Shown: positions 1 to 11,640, numbered from the stretch's first letter. The stretch: DNA of 64,000 bases from Erinaceus europaeus (GCF_950295315.1 NC_080171.1:91435516-91499515); one strand, 5' to 3'. Numbers and translations are program-made. Notes: generated from the letters alone by a model not told the origin.

Positions 1-565
1 CTCCCCTATGACCCAGCAACTTCCTAAAGGAAACAAATGCCAAATCAGAAGAGATCAATATATGTTCATAGCAGCACAACTGGAAGCAATCCAGATGTCT
101 AGAGATAGATGAGTAGTATGTAACACAATGGAATACTATTCAGCTGTTAAAAATGATGAAGTCATCTTCTTTGTGTCATCTTGTATGGAACTTAAGACAT
201 TATGTTAAGTGAGATACTCCCAAAAGAGAAAGAGGAATGATCTCACTTATAGGCAGGACTTAATAAATAGGGACAGGGAAGGAGAACACAAAGTGAAATA
301 TGGACTGGGTATGGTGTACTGCATCAAAGAAAATGACTCTGGAGGAGGAGGGGGAGGGAGGGGCTGAAGAGGACCTCTTGGAGGAGTCCTGGTGCTTGAT
401 AATGTGAAAGGGCCTAGGTTGTGGGTGAGAATTTTCTGTAGAGAACTTTCACGGGGGGATGAGACATTGAATTCATGTGTCAATGACTGCATTATAATCT
501 GTTTATTCCCTCCAATGAAAGTGACCCCCAAAATCTTAATTGTAATAAAAAAATAAATAAATAAA
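1..565 (+). mobile_element. L1 3' end (ORF2 tail and 3' UTR)
   Basis: Contains the typical end of LINE-1 in laurasiatherian mammals: 'ggaatactattcagctgtta', then a 'ggaatgatctcactta' motif, a G-rich 3' UTR and an A-rich AATAAATAAATAAA end near 548-565. It is cut by the window edge and not intact. Confidence 0.75.
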
Positions 566-838
566 GTTCTATAAATTGAAAGGAGAAGGGAGAAGAGGAG
601 AAAAGTAAGAAGGGGGGGGGGGAGGAAAAGAAGAAGAAACAGCAACCAACCTAAACTCCCATGGGGGAAAAGGTCTCAGAAAGCTTCCTGGAGGAGGTGG
701 TGCCTGAGCTGACATTAGAGCCTGCTCATTAGAGCAGTTAGCCAGGCAGGGAGGAATCACCACTGTTTCTGTCTTTAGAACCCACTGTGATTGAGTCTTA
801 GCCTGCTGCAGTGTGCTAGGTCTTAACCCACTTTACAG

Positions 839-917
839 ATGGGAACCAGGGGCTCGAACCGGTGTCCTTGCTCACTGCAACATGTGTGCTAAACCAGATG
901 TGCCCCCACCGGGCCCT
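839..917 (-). mobile_element. SINE-B head fragment
   Basis: Reverse complement of the SINE-B tRNA-like head, from 'accaggggctcgaaccgg' (B box) to 'accgggccc' (start). The 3' half is missing. Confidence 0.65.
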
Positions 918-924
918 CATGTCA

Positions 925-1060
925 AATTCTTCATGGTCAATTTGTTTGTCTTCCTTGTCAGACTACAAGCTCCCTAAGAGGAGAACTCAACACTTCTTTC
1001 TGACCAACAGCACATGGCACCAAGTAGGTGCTATGAGGCACCTGCTAACTGGTACGTGAA
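925..1060 (+). mobile_element. L2-like 3' end
   Basis: The phrase 'gactacaagctccctaagagg' and a following 'agtaggtgctatgaggcacc' resemble the conserved L2 3' end. Degraded; call by eye. Confidence 0.4.
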
Positions 1061-1199
1061 TTTTCACCCACGTTCTCAAAATACCCAGAACAAACTCTAG
1101 TACTTACAGCAAGGAATTGTTTATACCTAGTGTTTCTCTTGATTAAAAATCTTCATTTTGACAGGATGCATATAGCATGGTTAAAAACAGTTGTGTTCC

Positions 1200-1596
1200 T
1201 ACTAAACAATTTGTTCTGCTTCATAACTCAATGCTTTTCAGTCACCACATTGTAGACACTACCATGATGCCAACCTGACCTCCCTTGGAAGAAAACCTCA
1301 CTAATGTGTCCTGGAACCCTACCTCCCCAGAGCCCTGCCCCACAAGGAAAAACAGGGACAGATTGGGGATATGGATCGACCTGCCAACGTCCATGTTTAG
1401 TGTCTAGTGGAGAAGAAATTACAGAAGCCAGACCTTCCACCTTCTGCACCCCATAAATGATCCTGGGTCCATACTCCCAGAGGGATAAAGAATAACAGCA
1501 AACCTTCCAATGGAGGGTAATTTTGGTGGTGAGAATTGTGTAGAATTGAACCCCTCTTATCCAACAGACTTGTTGATCATAATTAAATCAACAAAC
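1200..1596 (+). mobile_element. Repeat X, 5'-truncated 3' end
   Basis: A 0.4-kb copy of the unnamed repeat X: 'aaacaatttgttctgctt' start, central 'atggatcgacctgccaac', 'acagaagccagaccttccac', 'tccatactcccagaggg', and a polyadenylated end. A target-site duplication (aaaaacagttgtgttcc at 1183-1199 and a near copy at 1597-1614) shows L1-type insertion. Confidence 0.75.
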
Positions 1597-2320
1597 AAAA
1601 ACAGTTAGTGTTCCAAAGTCCAGTCTGGCCACTTCCTAGTTGTTTAAACAAAGGAGTTTTTGTTCCTCGTTTTGGAAAAAAGACAATTCTTCTATTGAAC
1701 CCCCTGGTGTTAGCTACTGTGCCCTGAGAAGTGAGATGCTGAGTATAAAAAAGAGAGTGCCACACACCAAAAGGGTTTCAGTAGCGCAATTCTTTCTCAG
1801 GAACAGTGTTGAGCTCAGAACTAGAAGCTACAACCTCACTACACCCAGGAGGCCTGGGACTTACTGATGAACTGGCTACCTGATTTCTGGCTGGGGTTTG
1901 TATTAATTTCCCTTCATATATATAACTAACCTCAAACATTTACAGAAGTAGAATGACTAGGATAATGAACTGCCCCTAACCAAGTTAGTAATTATCAAAT
2001 CATGGTCAACTTTGTTTCTTCTATATCACTGCCTACCCTTACCCTTAAGATTATTTAAAAATCAATCCAAGATGCCAACCATACATCATTTATGAACAAA
2101 GAATATTCTGTACATTTTAATATATATCTTAGAAGAAAAAGACTACTTAAAGAAAACAATAGCATTGTCACATTTAAAACAATAATAATTCCTTCATATC
2201 ACCAAATATATTTGCAGCATGGACACAATTGCTTGATTATGTCATAAGTTTTCAAGACAATTCAGCATTCAAATTAATGACATATTTTACATTTTGACTG
2301 ATAAATCTCTTTACTTTAAT

Positions 2321-2488
2321 CCAGTGGTTCTCAGAGCTGCCCAGAAAATGTTGCAAAAACACACTGCTGAGGTCCAGCCTCAGGGTTTTTGACTCAATAG
2401 GAATGGGGTAAAACTCAAAAACCTGCATTTCTTGGTCTCCAGATAATGCTGCTGCTACTGATTCAAGGACCATACTTGAAGACCACCA
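2321..2488. mobile_element. MER5A-like hAT-Charlie DNA transposon remnant
   Basis: Begins CCAGTGGTTCTCAGAGCT and ends in an imperfect inverted copy (ACTTGAAGACCACC). 'gtccagcctcagg' and 'tgactcaatagg' in the middle match the MER5A pattern. The length of 168 bp is close to the 189-bp consensus. No coding capacity. Confidence 0.65.
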
Positions 2489-2506
2489 TAAAATATCTAC
2501 AAGTTT

Positions 2507-2790
2507 TGGGAGCAAGGTGGTAGCGCAGCGGGTTAAGTGCAGGTGGCACAAAGCACAAGGACTGGCATAAGAATCCCGGTTCGAACCCCTGGCTCCCCCA
2601 CCTACAGGGGAGTCACTTCACAGGCGGTGAAGCAGGTCTGCAGGTGTCTATCTTTCTCTCCCCCTCTCTGTCTTCCCCTCCTCTCTTCATTTCTCTCTGT
2701 CCTATCCAACAACAACGACATCCATAACTACAACAATAAAACAACAAGGGCAACAAAAGGGAATAAATAAATATTAAAAAAATTAAAAAA
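2507..2790 (+). mobile_element. SINE-A (ERI-like tRNA-derived SINE)
   Basis: Full-length: tRNA-like head with A and B boxes (ggtagcgcagcgggttaag; ggttcgaacccctgg), pyrimidine-rich body, CAA/ATAA-rich tail with AATAAA. Perfect 16-bp target-site duplication AAATATCTACAAGTTT at 2491-2506 and 2791-2806. Confidence 0.93.
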
Positions 2791-3079
2791 AAATATCTAC
2801 AAGTTTCCTCCCTCCCACCTTCACCCCCTTTTGCTAGGATGGTCTAAGCTTATGCTGCTCATTTCTTGCTCCGGATACTGAATTAAAATCATATCTTCAA
2901 GGAGTCCTAGCTCCTTTCAGTGGAAAAAGCTATTTAGAAGCGACTATTTGACAGTGGAGAAGCTCACTGGTATTGGACTGGACACTGTAAGGCCTCTTAT
3001 GTAGACAGAACTCATAAAATGTTCAAAGTTAGCTCATACTGATAGTTCCAAGTCAAATGGAGGATTAGAAAACTTTCAC

Positions 3080-3472
3080 CTCTGGTCAACAATTTGTTTG
3101 GCTTTGTATGTTAACTCTCTTTTCAACCACCAGGTTCCAGATGCTAGCATGATGCCAATGATGCCAACCAGACTTCCCTGGACAGACGACCCCACCAACA
3201 TGTCCTGGAGCTCATGCTACCCCAGAGACCTTCCCCACTAGGGAAAGAGAGAGACAAGCTGGGAGTATGGATCGACCTGTCAATGCCCATGTTCAGTGGG
3301 GAAACAATTACAGAAATCAGACCTCCTACCTTCTGCATCCCACAATGATCTTGGGTCCATACTCCCAGAGGGTTAAAGAATAAGAAAACTGTCAGGGAGG
3401 GGAAGGGATACAGAGTTCTGGTGGTGGGAACTATGTGGAGTTGTACCCCTCTTAGCCTATGTAAAAAAAAAA
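3080..3472 (+). mobile_element. Repeat X, 5'-truncated
   Basis: Same 3' module as 1200-1596, ending in poly(A). Target-site duplication AAAACTTTCAC at 3069-3079 and again just after the tail at about 3473-3483. Confidence 0.75.
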
Positions 3473-4252
3473 AAAAACTTTCACTTGCTTTTTAACTTTA
3501 CATCTCATCTTACAATAATAATCTCAATGTAATTAGTACTAATTGTTTCATCCTAGCCAAAAAATATAATAACTACTAATGTTGCTACTAATAACAATCA
3601 CTGAAAGTGGTTTACCTTTTTATTTTTTTCAGTCCTCAGGTATTCCTAGTAGGAATTACTGTGCTTTAGTGAAAGTTTTTTTTTTTGTAGTTATTATTGC
3701 TAAACTATATATGTTTCATTTCACTATGAATTTTTAGAAAATTGTTTCCCTCCCATTTTGATTTATTTTTGCTTATAGTTATGGAAAACACTCATGCAGT
3801 CTCAAGGGCTAAATGTACAACACAGGGTTGATTCAGAGAGAGATGGCTTCTATCCCCATCTTCCTTCCTTCTTACCTCTCACCCCATAAGAAGTCTATTT
3901 TATTGCTATTGTTTACCCTTCCATTAAAAAAAAAACCTTTAAGTAAACAAATAACGTGTGAATAATTGTGTTCTGCTTCACAATATCCTCAGATTAACTG
4001 TTATATGCCACACATACTTTCCAGAGTAGGCCTGTGGAATTGTAGAGCATGGTGTATTCAATGCAAAAGGCAAATTCACAACACCCAGAGAAAACACTGG
4101 ATAGTGTAAAAAAAAAAAAAAAATCGTTGGAGCTCCCAGTGAACACTTGGAAATCTGCTTTATACACATTTCACACCAAGAACAAAGGCACTATAAACAC
4201 ACAGGGACAGAAAAGTGGCTAGAGGCAATTTAGCATTACAGGTGTGTGTGTC

Positions 4253-4268
4253 GGGGGGGGGGGGGGGG
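4253..4268. repeat. Poly(G) run of 16
   Basis: Sixteen G in a row directly after a short (GT) stretch. Could form G-rich secondary structure; the length is uncertain in any assembly. Confidence 0.8.
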
Positions 4269-5614
4269 ACTGTGTACACCAGCAATCACATCAAAGCATC
4301 TATAAGGTTAATTTTCTGACTTTAAAATTCCATATTACTAGAGTAAGTTTAACCAATTACTGGAGAAATCCTTGAAAAGAAGAAGCAAATCATCATGAGC
4401 ACTGACCAGTAAATTCCTGAGCTAATCTGCACATGGAAGTGATGAATGTAACAATCATTTAGACTTAAACACATGTAACAAAAACAAGAACCAACCGCAG
4501 CCCATCTATTTGACAGATACACTGTGTACTACTTGGGACAAAAACATTACACTGAGGCTGAACTAATCAGTTCAGACATGTTGTATTTTAAAAACCATGT
4601 GGGAAATAATTAGTTTGGGAATGTGAGAAGAATTGTTTTATTTGTTCACTCAAAAATATGAGCAAAACAGACATGGCCCCCTCAGGAAAACTAAAGGGGT
4701 GTGTGTGTGTGAACATGTTACCCCCATGTGAAGGCCCTGTGATGAAAAGAAAAAAAAACCAGTCCATCTGGGGCAGTGGAATCATGGAGGTGGAAACTCC
4801 TAGTGAAAATAACAAGATCAAACATGTAAATAGAGAAAAGAAAGTTAAGAAGGAGCCAGGGCAACTAGGTCACACAGGTCTAAAATGGTAAAAGGCTTGG
4901 TGAGTTAGAAAAGGAAAGGTTTACGTTGAGCTTCGGGGGCTCCATTTCTCTTCATCTTTCGCTACATGTCCCCTACCAGCTAAAAGTGAGCAAAACATCC
5001 TTCTCCTGAATAATGTCTGGCTATCTACTTCCTTGAACTTAATTCAGCTGAGCTTCTTCCCCAGGATCAACAGAGAAACCTTAGGGCAGGCTCATTCTCA
5101 TTAGAACCTTTTAGAAAGAGAGGGCTGCTTCACTGCCACTTCTCTGCCATGTTTGATAGAGCTGAAAGCTGTCAAAAGGAGTTAAAACTAGATGAGTAAT
5201 GACATGGAATGCAAATTACCCTTCTGCCTTCCTGCTGGCCTTTGGCAAGAATTTATAGGTTAGATAAATGAAGAAGCAACTATCAGGCCACCAGGAAGAG
5301 TTCTAACTGTTCCTTAACCTGAGTGTTCCTTCTCCCAGGAAATGTCTTTGATGGTACTTACCTTGTCATAATACTTCATGCTTTCCACAAGTTAAAAAAA
5401 AAAAAAATAGAAAGAAAGAAAAAGAAAAGAGAAAAATGGGATTGCTTCTGTTCTGCTGACTCCTGATTTGGAGAAGTTTTAGCTAAGTAGTTAAAATAGA
5501 TTCTAAACAGGGTCCACTAAAATATGATGCTGTAAGCTAGCAGAACGAAAAGAGAGAGAGAAATCTAAGTGAGATCAAACTTGGATTTAAAGCTGGTGAA
5601 ACAGATAAACTTCA

Positions 5615-5768
5615 GGGCCAGCAAAGTAGCCCACCTATATAGTGTACCTGCTCTGCCATATGCATGACCCAGGCTGACATGGCCCTCACACCACTGGAGG
5701 AAGCTTTGGTGCTGTGGTATTTTTGCCTCTGTCACTCTCTTTCTATCTTTGTATGTGAAAAAAAAGTC
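5615..5768 (+). mobile_element. Diverged tRNA-derived SINE
   Basis: Starts 'gggccagcaaagtagc', has a 'catgacccaggctgacat' B-box region and a 'gctgtggtatttttgcctctg' body, ending in an A run. Related in design to SINE-B but a separate older type, also seen at 24626-24775 and 33805-33940. Confidence 0.6.
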
Positions 5769-6037
5769 AGCTGAGAGCACTGATGGCATGCTTTCAATCC
5801 AGGTCAGCCATCCTGAGTGAGCGAGCCATCCAGCTCATGTCCAAGTCTTCTTTCTCATGTATCAGAAGTTGACTTCCCTCAACAAAGATGTGTAGGAATA
5901 GTGAGTGACACAGTCAGGTCAGGGACATAGGCCAAGCTCATAGGAAGCAGGAGGATCAGGCAGAAACACACATGAGACAGACTTGGAGGAGCCCCAAAGG
6001 CACCCCTGAGCCTCTGAGTCTCTGTGGCACCACCTAC

Positions 6038-6178
6038 CTGTTCACAGTGATGCATGCACTGGCCATCCGGGAGTGAGACTCTCCAGAGAAGTGTCAGTAA
6101 CCTTGCAGCCTCTTCTAGGATGAGTTTGGTTGCACTCACACTGGCAATAAGCCTGCTCAACGAGGCCGAATGTGGACC
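6038..6178 (-). CDS. CDK5RAP2: CDK5RAP2 exon e14 (last exon visible)
   Basis: 141-bp phase 0-0 exon, about human residues 1770-1817. Peptide GPHSASLSRLIASVSATKLI, then LEEAARLLTLLWRVSLPDGQ and CMHHCEQ. The acceptor is ATGGTGCAG|GG and the donor CAG|GTAGGT. The LLWRVSLP and HCEQ signatures are diagnostic. One residue is missing relative to human (LPDGQC for LPEDGQC). The following human exon, which begins the CM2-containing C-terminus, was looked for in 1-6037 and not found, so it must lie left of the window. Confidence 0.96.
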
Positions 6179-7273
6179 CTGCACCATGGGATGAGAAGGA
6201 GGTTACAGGCAGTCTTGAAAATGATTATAGACAAGCCAGCATATTGTTTCACTCCACAGGGCTTGTGTTCCACATGCTGAGCAAGAGCCTGGTACAAGAT
6301 GACACCCATTTTATTCTTTTTAAAGACGGGTGAATCATAGATTACAAGAGAAATTCAGTGGCAATTTTAGTTCCATCAATAGCCAATACTGAAGACAATC
6401 TTCCTTAAACACACTCACTACACCAAGAAGTAGGATATCACTTGCAATGCTCCACAGCCCATGAACTCTCTCTGGGAGGCAACTGACACCAGCAGCCATT
6501 CAATATGATTTTTTTTTTTTGGGGGGGGGGGACTCAAAGTCTACAAAGTCTCAGTTTCTCTCTCGTTAGAAGCAAACTAATAAAATTGGGAGAATAGCAA
6601 GGGCAGAGAAATGGAAACACAAATACGTTTTGAAAAAAGAGAAGACATTTCAAAAGCATCTTTACAACGAGCAAAGTCAACACAAAATAAATTGGCACAA
6701 ATCCACCTGGCAAAAAAGTCATTTTCAGTAAAAATATTCACTGAAGACAAAGGTACCTTCACTCATATATGATGGTACAATATATTTGAAAAGTAATGCA
6801 ACAACAGTTATCATCAAGAGCCTTAGAGAGTTACTAATCTTTGAGTCTATAACTTCACTTCTATGAGTTCATTGCTAATGAATTAATTAAAGATATGTGC
6901 AGAGATCTGGGTGTAAGGAGGCTCATTGTAAATTAAATGGCCACCAAGCAGGTAAAACATAAAGACAGCAATGGTATATTCATGTTAGCTTCTTTTGCAG
7001 TCAAAAAAAAAAAAAAAACTGTAACAGGATACAGTAAAGAGAGCACTGGATAGGTAGGCAGTCATGAGAGAGGGAGGGTGTAAGGGTTAACAAGAGCCCA
7101 TGCCACAGAAGAACAACAGTCCCCTAGACCAGACCAGACCTGAGCTTTCATAGGCTGCGGTTCCTGGTCCTTCTAATCAAGGTCTTACTTTTTCCTCCCA
7201 GCCCCATGAGTCAGCTTTCCTCTCCTGCCCTCAGGGAGCATCTCTCTACGCCCCGCTCTGTCAGTCTGCTTAC
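6179..7273 (-). other. Intron e13-e14
   Basis: About 1.1 kb. A poly(T) run into poly(G) lies near 6510-6531 and an A run near 7003-7018. 6760-6990 has the look of an old degraded LINE, but I cannot assign it. No SINE of the young families and no gene were seen. Confidence 0.7.
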
Positions 7274-7521
7274 CTTTGTTCCCAGCTCTTGACTCATGGG
7301 GTTGGGAGCCTCTAGAACCTGACAGTCCATCTCATCCAGGAGCCTCTGGCCCTGGCCAATCTGCTTGCACAAGGCATCGTAGTCCTCAATCAGGCCCAAG
7401 ATGTGGCGGCCACACTTGCTGGCCCACGGGCGGGACACGCACAGGGTGCGCACAGTCAAGCTGCCACTGTTGCAGGAGAGAGTCTCCGTGTTATTTTCAG
7501 AGAGTGGAGGTGTCCCTGCAG
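7274..7521 (-). CDS. CDK5RAP2: CDK5RAP2 exon e13
   Basis: 248-bp exon, about human residues 1680-1769, phase 1 in, 0 out. It begins with a variable linker (AAGTPPLSENNTETLSCNSG) and ends in a conserved helical block (GRHILGLIEDYDALCKQIGQ, then GQRLLDEMD and SQELGTK). The acceptor is TTTTGCAG|CTGCAG|GG, a tandem acceptor 6 nt apart that would include or omit two Ala residues. The upstream site matches the human alignment. The donor is AAAG|GTAAGC. At 7428-7437 the sequence goes straight from CVSR to PWASK, while the remembered human protein has about six more residues there, an 18-bp in-frame difference. Confidence 0.95.
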
Positions 7522-8596
7522 CTGCAAAATGAAAGAGAAGACATTGTATCTATAGGGTACAATGATAGCTGATGTCCAGTGAGATTACAATGCCAGTAAG
7601 AGTAAACTTCAGACCAAAATGCCACTGACACAGCAAAAATGGGGGCAAAGACTTGGCTCCTGGTCCACAGTCTGCCTATTACCCTGTGCTGGGAAAGGCC
7701 ACTCGCAAAAGACCCCTGATTCACACGAATGAATCAAGTCAGTCTCTGCAATTCTGGGGCCCCTGGCCTACCAGAACACAGCTACCAGGTGAGCAGCAGA
7801 ATTATACAGTGAAGATCTAGAGTCAAAAAGAAAAAAATATTCAATTCTCTGTGTAGGAAGGGAGATCAGGAAGGCTTCCTACAAGGAGCAACAATTGTCA
7901 GGCGCCACTATAAGCCAGAGCAGAGAAGTGTTCTAGTGAAAACTAACTAAACAACTAGCTGAATAAATAAGCAAAACAGGTAGGTCATTAAAAAGAAGAG
8001 AGAGAGAAAGAGCCAGCAACAGAGCTGGGTCAAGGTTACAAGAATTACTGTAATTAGAGGCAAAAGTCTGTTGTTCTTTATCTTTGGATTGGCAGGTGTA
8101 TGGGTGAAAAATTCCTAGTGGGAATATCAGGAAAGGCATGTCACAGAGAAGTTTTACATCCGTGATGAATCTTGAGAAAGTAGTAGGATTTTTCCCTGGC
8201 AGGGTGGCAGGGCAGACTTACTGCAAAATCCCACCGAGAAGAAAATGCTAGCCCACTCGCAGCACAGTGACCCATCTGTGACAACACGAGACAGTGGGCT
8301 ACAGCAGATGGGACTGGATGCCAGGGGGCCTTGAAAGTGACACAGAGGTGGTCACACTTCAATCTAGGGTGAACAGAGACCCAGTGATATAGCCGAATTG
8401 CTAACACTTATGAACAGACTAACTGGAGGAGATCACCAGCTAGAGGTGTCAGGAATTTAATAGTCCAAATCCTGCCAAACATTCTCTTGTGTTGGAACCA
8501 GGAACCTCATCTCTCCTTTTCCCATTAAAAAAAAAAAAAAAGTTCTCCTGTCAAATCCAACTCATATCTACAGTTTCCCAGACGTCAGCTCTATAC
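7522..8596 (-). other. Intron e12-e13
   Basis: About 1.1 kb without a recognisable young repeat. A purine-rich patch is at 7990-8010 and an A run at 8527-8541. 8410-8525 may be a worn SINE ending in that A run, but this is unsupported by a target-site duplication. Nothing coding is seen. Confidence 0.65.
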
Positions 8597-8674
8597 CTGA
8601 TCTTGGTGATACTGTCAGGGTGGAATCAAACAGATCATCTGAGTTATCAATCAGCATGGGAGTGTTGTCACCAT
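8597..8674 (-). CDS. CDK5RAP2: CDK5RAP2 exon e12
   Basis: 78-bp symmetric phase 1-1 exon, about human residues 1654-1680. Peptide DGDNTPMLIDNSDDLFDSTL, then TVSPRS. It is acidic and probably disordered. Conservation with human is lower than in the coiled-coil exons, but NS-DLFDS is kept. The acceptor is CTTTTGCAG|AT. The donor is TCAG|GTATAG, suboptimal at +4 to +6. Skipping keeps the frame. Confidence 0.9.
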
Positions 8675-9307
8675 CTGCAAAAGGCATAATCAGAGAAGGG
8701 AAACAAAGTATGAAAAGTTTTCATTTCATTATCACTGGCATTTGACAGAATCTAATGAGAATACAGTAAAGTCCTAAACACAGACAAACACTCATTCCAA
8801 TCTTCACTGGGCATCCCTCCTGCCAGGTCTGTGCAGGATGTGAGGGACACAGAACAGGCCCAATGCTTTCCCTGAAAGGACTCTCTGGTCCAGACTAGTA
8901 AACAGGCAGTTTCACCTAGGATGGTAAGGACTGAGAGAGGGGAGCACAGGGTCTGTGGGAGCCCTGGTGAAGGGTGCTAAGTCCTGGGAAGGGCAAACAG
9001 ATGAAAAGGGGACAAAAGAGTGAATTGTCATCAAACATTCAGGGAGAACTAAGTCCAAATGTAAGAGTTCTGCATGCACAGGGAAGACAGTAGTACAAAG
9101 CCAAAATTGTGACAATGCTGGGTGTCTACTCAATAGCAGAAAAACATCAAGTGAGATCTAAGTTTTGGAATGCAGGAGCAAATCTCGGGGCTGCTGCATA
9201 ACTGGAGCACGAGGCAATGACCCAAAGGAGACTCTGGAGGTCATGTGCTTCAAACACTAGGGGGCAAAACTAATTAGAGACATTTTATCATTTACAAAGC
9301 ACTTCCA

Positions 9308-9522
9308 AGAGAATAAAAATGGGCTGATAGATAGATAAATTAATTTAGATAAATAGTCAACCAATATCTGTGACCTTGGGAGAACTACTGCAGTTTCCAC
9401 TGGAGGGAAATGGGGACACAGAACTCTGGTGGTGGGAGTGGTGTGGAATTATTCCCATAATCTTAAAATTTTGTAAGTCACTATTAAATTGTTTTTAATT
9501 TTTTTAAAATAATAAACAAACA
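9308..9522 (+). mobile_element. Repeat X, variant 3' end
   Basis: Carries the alternative X tail ('atctgtgaccttgggagaac', then 'cagaactctggtggtggga') also found at 24430-24556. Target-site duplication ACAAAGCACTTCCA at 9294-9307 and ACAAAGCACTTTCA at 9523-9536. Confidence 0.7.
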
Positions 9523-9589
9523 ACAAAGCACTTTCACATGTGAACTTTCAGCTCAGTGGGCAGGAATGCACTGCAGTTCAAATGTCATG

Positions 9590-9690
9590 GAAACCAAGAG
9601 GCAGAGGCTGGAAGTGACCTGCCCACTATTGCTGTCAGAGTGTTAGTGACAGAGTGAGGACTGGGTCCAGTTCTCAGGATGCCAGGCCAG
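9590..9690 (-). mobile_element. MIR-like fragment
   Basis: 'gaagtgacctgcccactat', then 'gtgacagagtgaggactggg' resembles the reverse complement of the MIR core. Degraded. Confidence 0.45.
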
Positions 9691-10332
9691 CTCCTCCCTG
9701 CCCAGGTGCCTTTGGAGAGGGCACTGAGATCTCCTGGGTCCAAGAACTAGAAAGTTAGCTTCATGGGGCTGGTTCCCAAGATGGGTGACTTTCTTCCAGA
9801 AATAGTGGCCTTTAAGCAATGCACAGTCCTCAGAGGTATTTTGCAAAGGAAGAAATGCTATTGCTACCTATGATATGATTTGTATTTTTACACACTGAAA
9901 GTAGAGGGCATTCCTACTGAGGCAGCACTGAGAATTTTGAACATTCTGGTTGATGTCTCTGTTGGCACATACAAAAGGCTGAAACTGCACAGGTTGAACA
10001 TGCAGGCAAAGACTGTTCAAGGGCCTCCTCACCTCAGCTATCCCAAATCTCCTACCTGGGCACCCAATCAACTGAATCATTCTCCTAGCCCCTATCTCTC
10101 CTACAACCTCACAATCTCCTTGACCCCATCTTCTCAAAGTCTTAACAAAGGAGGACCAGTGTAGATGTATATTTTCAATGGTAATGCCCTCTGCTAATAA
10201 TATAGTTTACAAGGATGACAACAATGTGGTATCTTTCCAGTCCTCCGAGACAGGCCAAAGTAGGGTTATAGCCTAAGAAGATTGTTTGATAGCAAAGCAT
10301 ATTAACATCGATGTTTATTAAAGTTGTGGCAA

Positions 10333-10452
10333 GCTGAGATTTGGTGCAGTAGATAAAGCACTGCACTCTCAAGGACGAAGTCCTGAGTTCAAAGCCTGGT
10401 ATCTCATGTGCTGGAGTGATAGTGTGTTCTACTTCACATAAATAAACAAAAA
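10333..10452 (+). mobile_element. SINE-C, worn copy
   Basis: 'gataaagcactgcactctca' and 'agtcctgagttcaaagcc' match the SINE-C head. It ends in 'aaataaacaaaaaac'. No clear target-site duplication. Confidence 0.65.
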
Positions 10453-10501
10453 ACTTTCCCAAAAGCCCTGAATCAAAGACTACTTTAGAAACTACCAGGG
10501 T

Positions 10502-10650
10502 GTGGTCCAGGAGGTGGCACACTGGGTAGGGCATTGGACTCTCAAGCATGAGGTCCTGAGTTCAAACCCCAGCAGCACATGTACCAGAATGATGTCTGGT
10601 TCTTTCTCTCTTCATTCATTTCTCATGGATAAATAAATAAAATATTAAAA
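10502..10650 (+). mobile_element. SINE-C
   Basis: Complete copy: 'ggtccaggaggtggcacac', 'ctcaagcatgaggtcctgag', 'gatgtctggttctttctctc', AATAAATAAAATA tail. Perfect duplication AAACTACCAGGGT at 10489-10501 and 10651-10663. Confidence 0.88.
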
Positions 10651-10756
10651 AAACTACCAGGGTAATGTTTTAATGAATGATGATAATCTGAAAATAATAA
10701 TTAAGAACCCCATATGATAGCAAGAAAAACATTTATGATACCAATAATAAAGAAAA

Positions 10757-10932
10757 GGGGCTGACACACCCAGTAGCGTATGCATGTTAACACATTTAAG
10801 GACCAGGGTTCAAACTCCCAATCCTCACCTGCAGGAGAGAAGCTTCATAAGCAGTCAAGTGCTTCAGACATCCTTTCTGTTCCATTCTCTATCTCCCCTT
10901 TCTCTCTAAACAATAAATAAATCCTTGGGGGA
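10757..10932 (+). mobile_element. SINE-B, diverged
   Basis: 'ggggctgacacacccagtag' head, 'cctgcaggagagaagcttca' body, AATAAATAAAT tail. Boundaries by similarity. Confidence 0.6.
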
Positions 10933-10943
10933 AAAAAGGGGGG

Positions 10944-11073
10944 GGTAGTTATGCAAAAGCACTCTCAAACCTGAGGCTATGAGGTTCCAGGTTCAATCCC
11001 CTGCAACACCTTAAGCCAGAGCTGAGCAGTGCTCTGGTCTCCCTTATTCTCTTTCATTAAAATAAAGTAAATA
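10944..11073 (+). mobile_element. SINE-D
   Basis: 'aggttcaatcccctgcaaca' followed by 'agccagagctgagcagtgct' and a short A-rich end. The same core occurs at 52205-52335. Confidence 0.65.
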
Positions 11074-11489
11074 GCATATACTTACAAAATAAGAACAATT
11101 TTTTTTTAATTCATGTCTGCAACAGATTACCAACTGAAGAGAAACACATGGAGTAAAAACAGGATTTTGTAGAATCTTGAAGCATATTCCTCTTTTTTTT
11201 TTTTTTTGTAATTGCCATATCTTTTTTTTTAGGTTCAAGTTTCAAAATCCTTATGAAGGAGAAACCAGTGAACCAGTTACTACAAGTTCTAAAGCAGGTC
11301 ACCTGAGTACTCTGTCAGGGCTTTTCATTTTTTAAAAAGAACAACTCTCAGTCCAAGAAAAGGTGAGTCCAAATGTCTGTACAGTGTTTATAAAGTGTGT
11401 TGTCATTCTGTGCCCCACTGAATGGGCACACTTAACCTGTGTGGATTTAGATCATATTCCCTAGAAACCAGAGACTTGGGAAGGTGAGG

Positions 11490-11640
11490 TGGTGGGTCAG
11501 GTAGTTTCTGGATTTGGAACTGGAAAAATGGCTTCTATCTCCAACTTTGTCACCCAGTAGCTAGCTGTGTCACTTTGGGCAAGGCTGGCATGCTCTCTGG
11601 AGCTTACTTCCTTTGCCCATAAAACACTTGATTAGTTTTC
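11490..11640 (+). mobile_element. MIR-like element
   Basis: 'agtagctagctgtgtcactt', then 'tgggcaaggctggcatgc' is the MIR core in plus orientation, followed by the 'cttcctttgcccataaaac' region. Confidence 0.6.

Larger units (their letters stand above)
1..6037 (-). other. Intron after e14 (3' part not in window)
   Basis: This intron continues beyond the left edge. It contains an L1 3' end, a SINE-B fragment, two repeat X copies, a MER5A-like fragment, one SINE-A and one diverged SINE, each listed separately. 3480-5600 has no repeat I can name. It is AT-rich, has a 16-nt G run at 4253-4268 and an A-rich stretch near 5395-5435. 1640-1870 is also unassigned. No coding exon was found. Confidence 0.7.

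Noticed and set aside
2507..2790. tRNA genes suggested by A- and B-box-like sequences in SINE heads throughout the window
   Set aside because: They are heads of dispersed SINEs with long unrelated bodies and tails and target-site duplications; no cloverleaf with a proper acceptor stem was seen.
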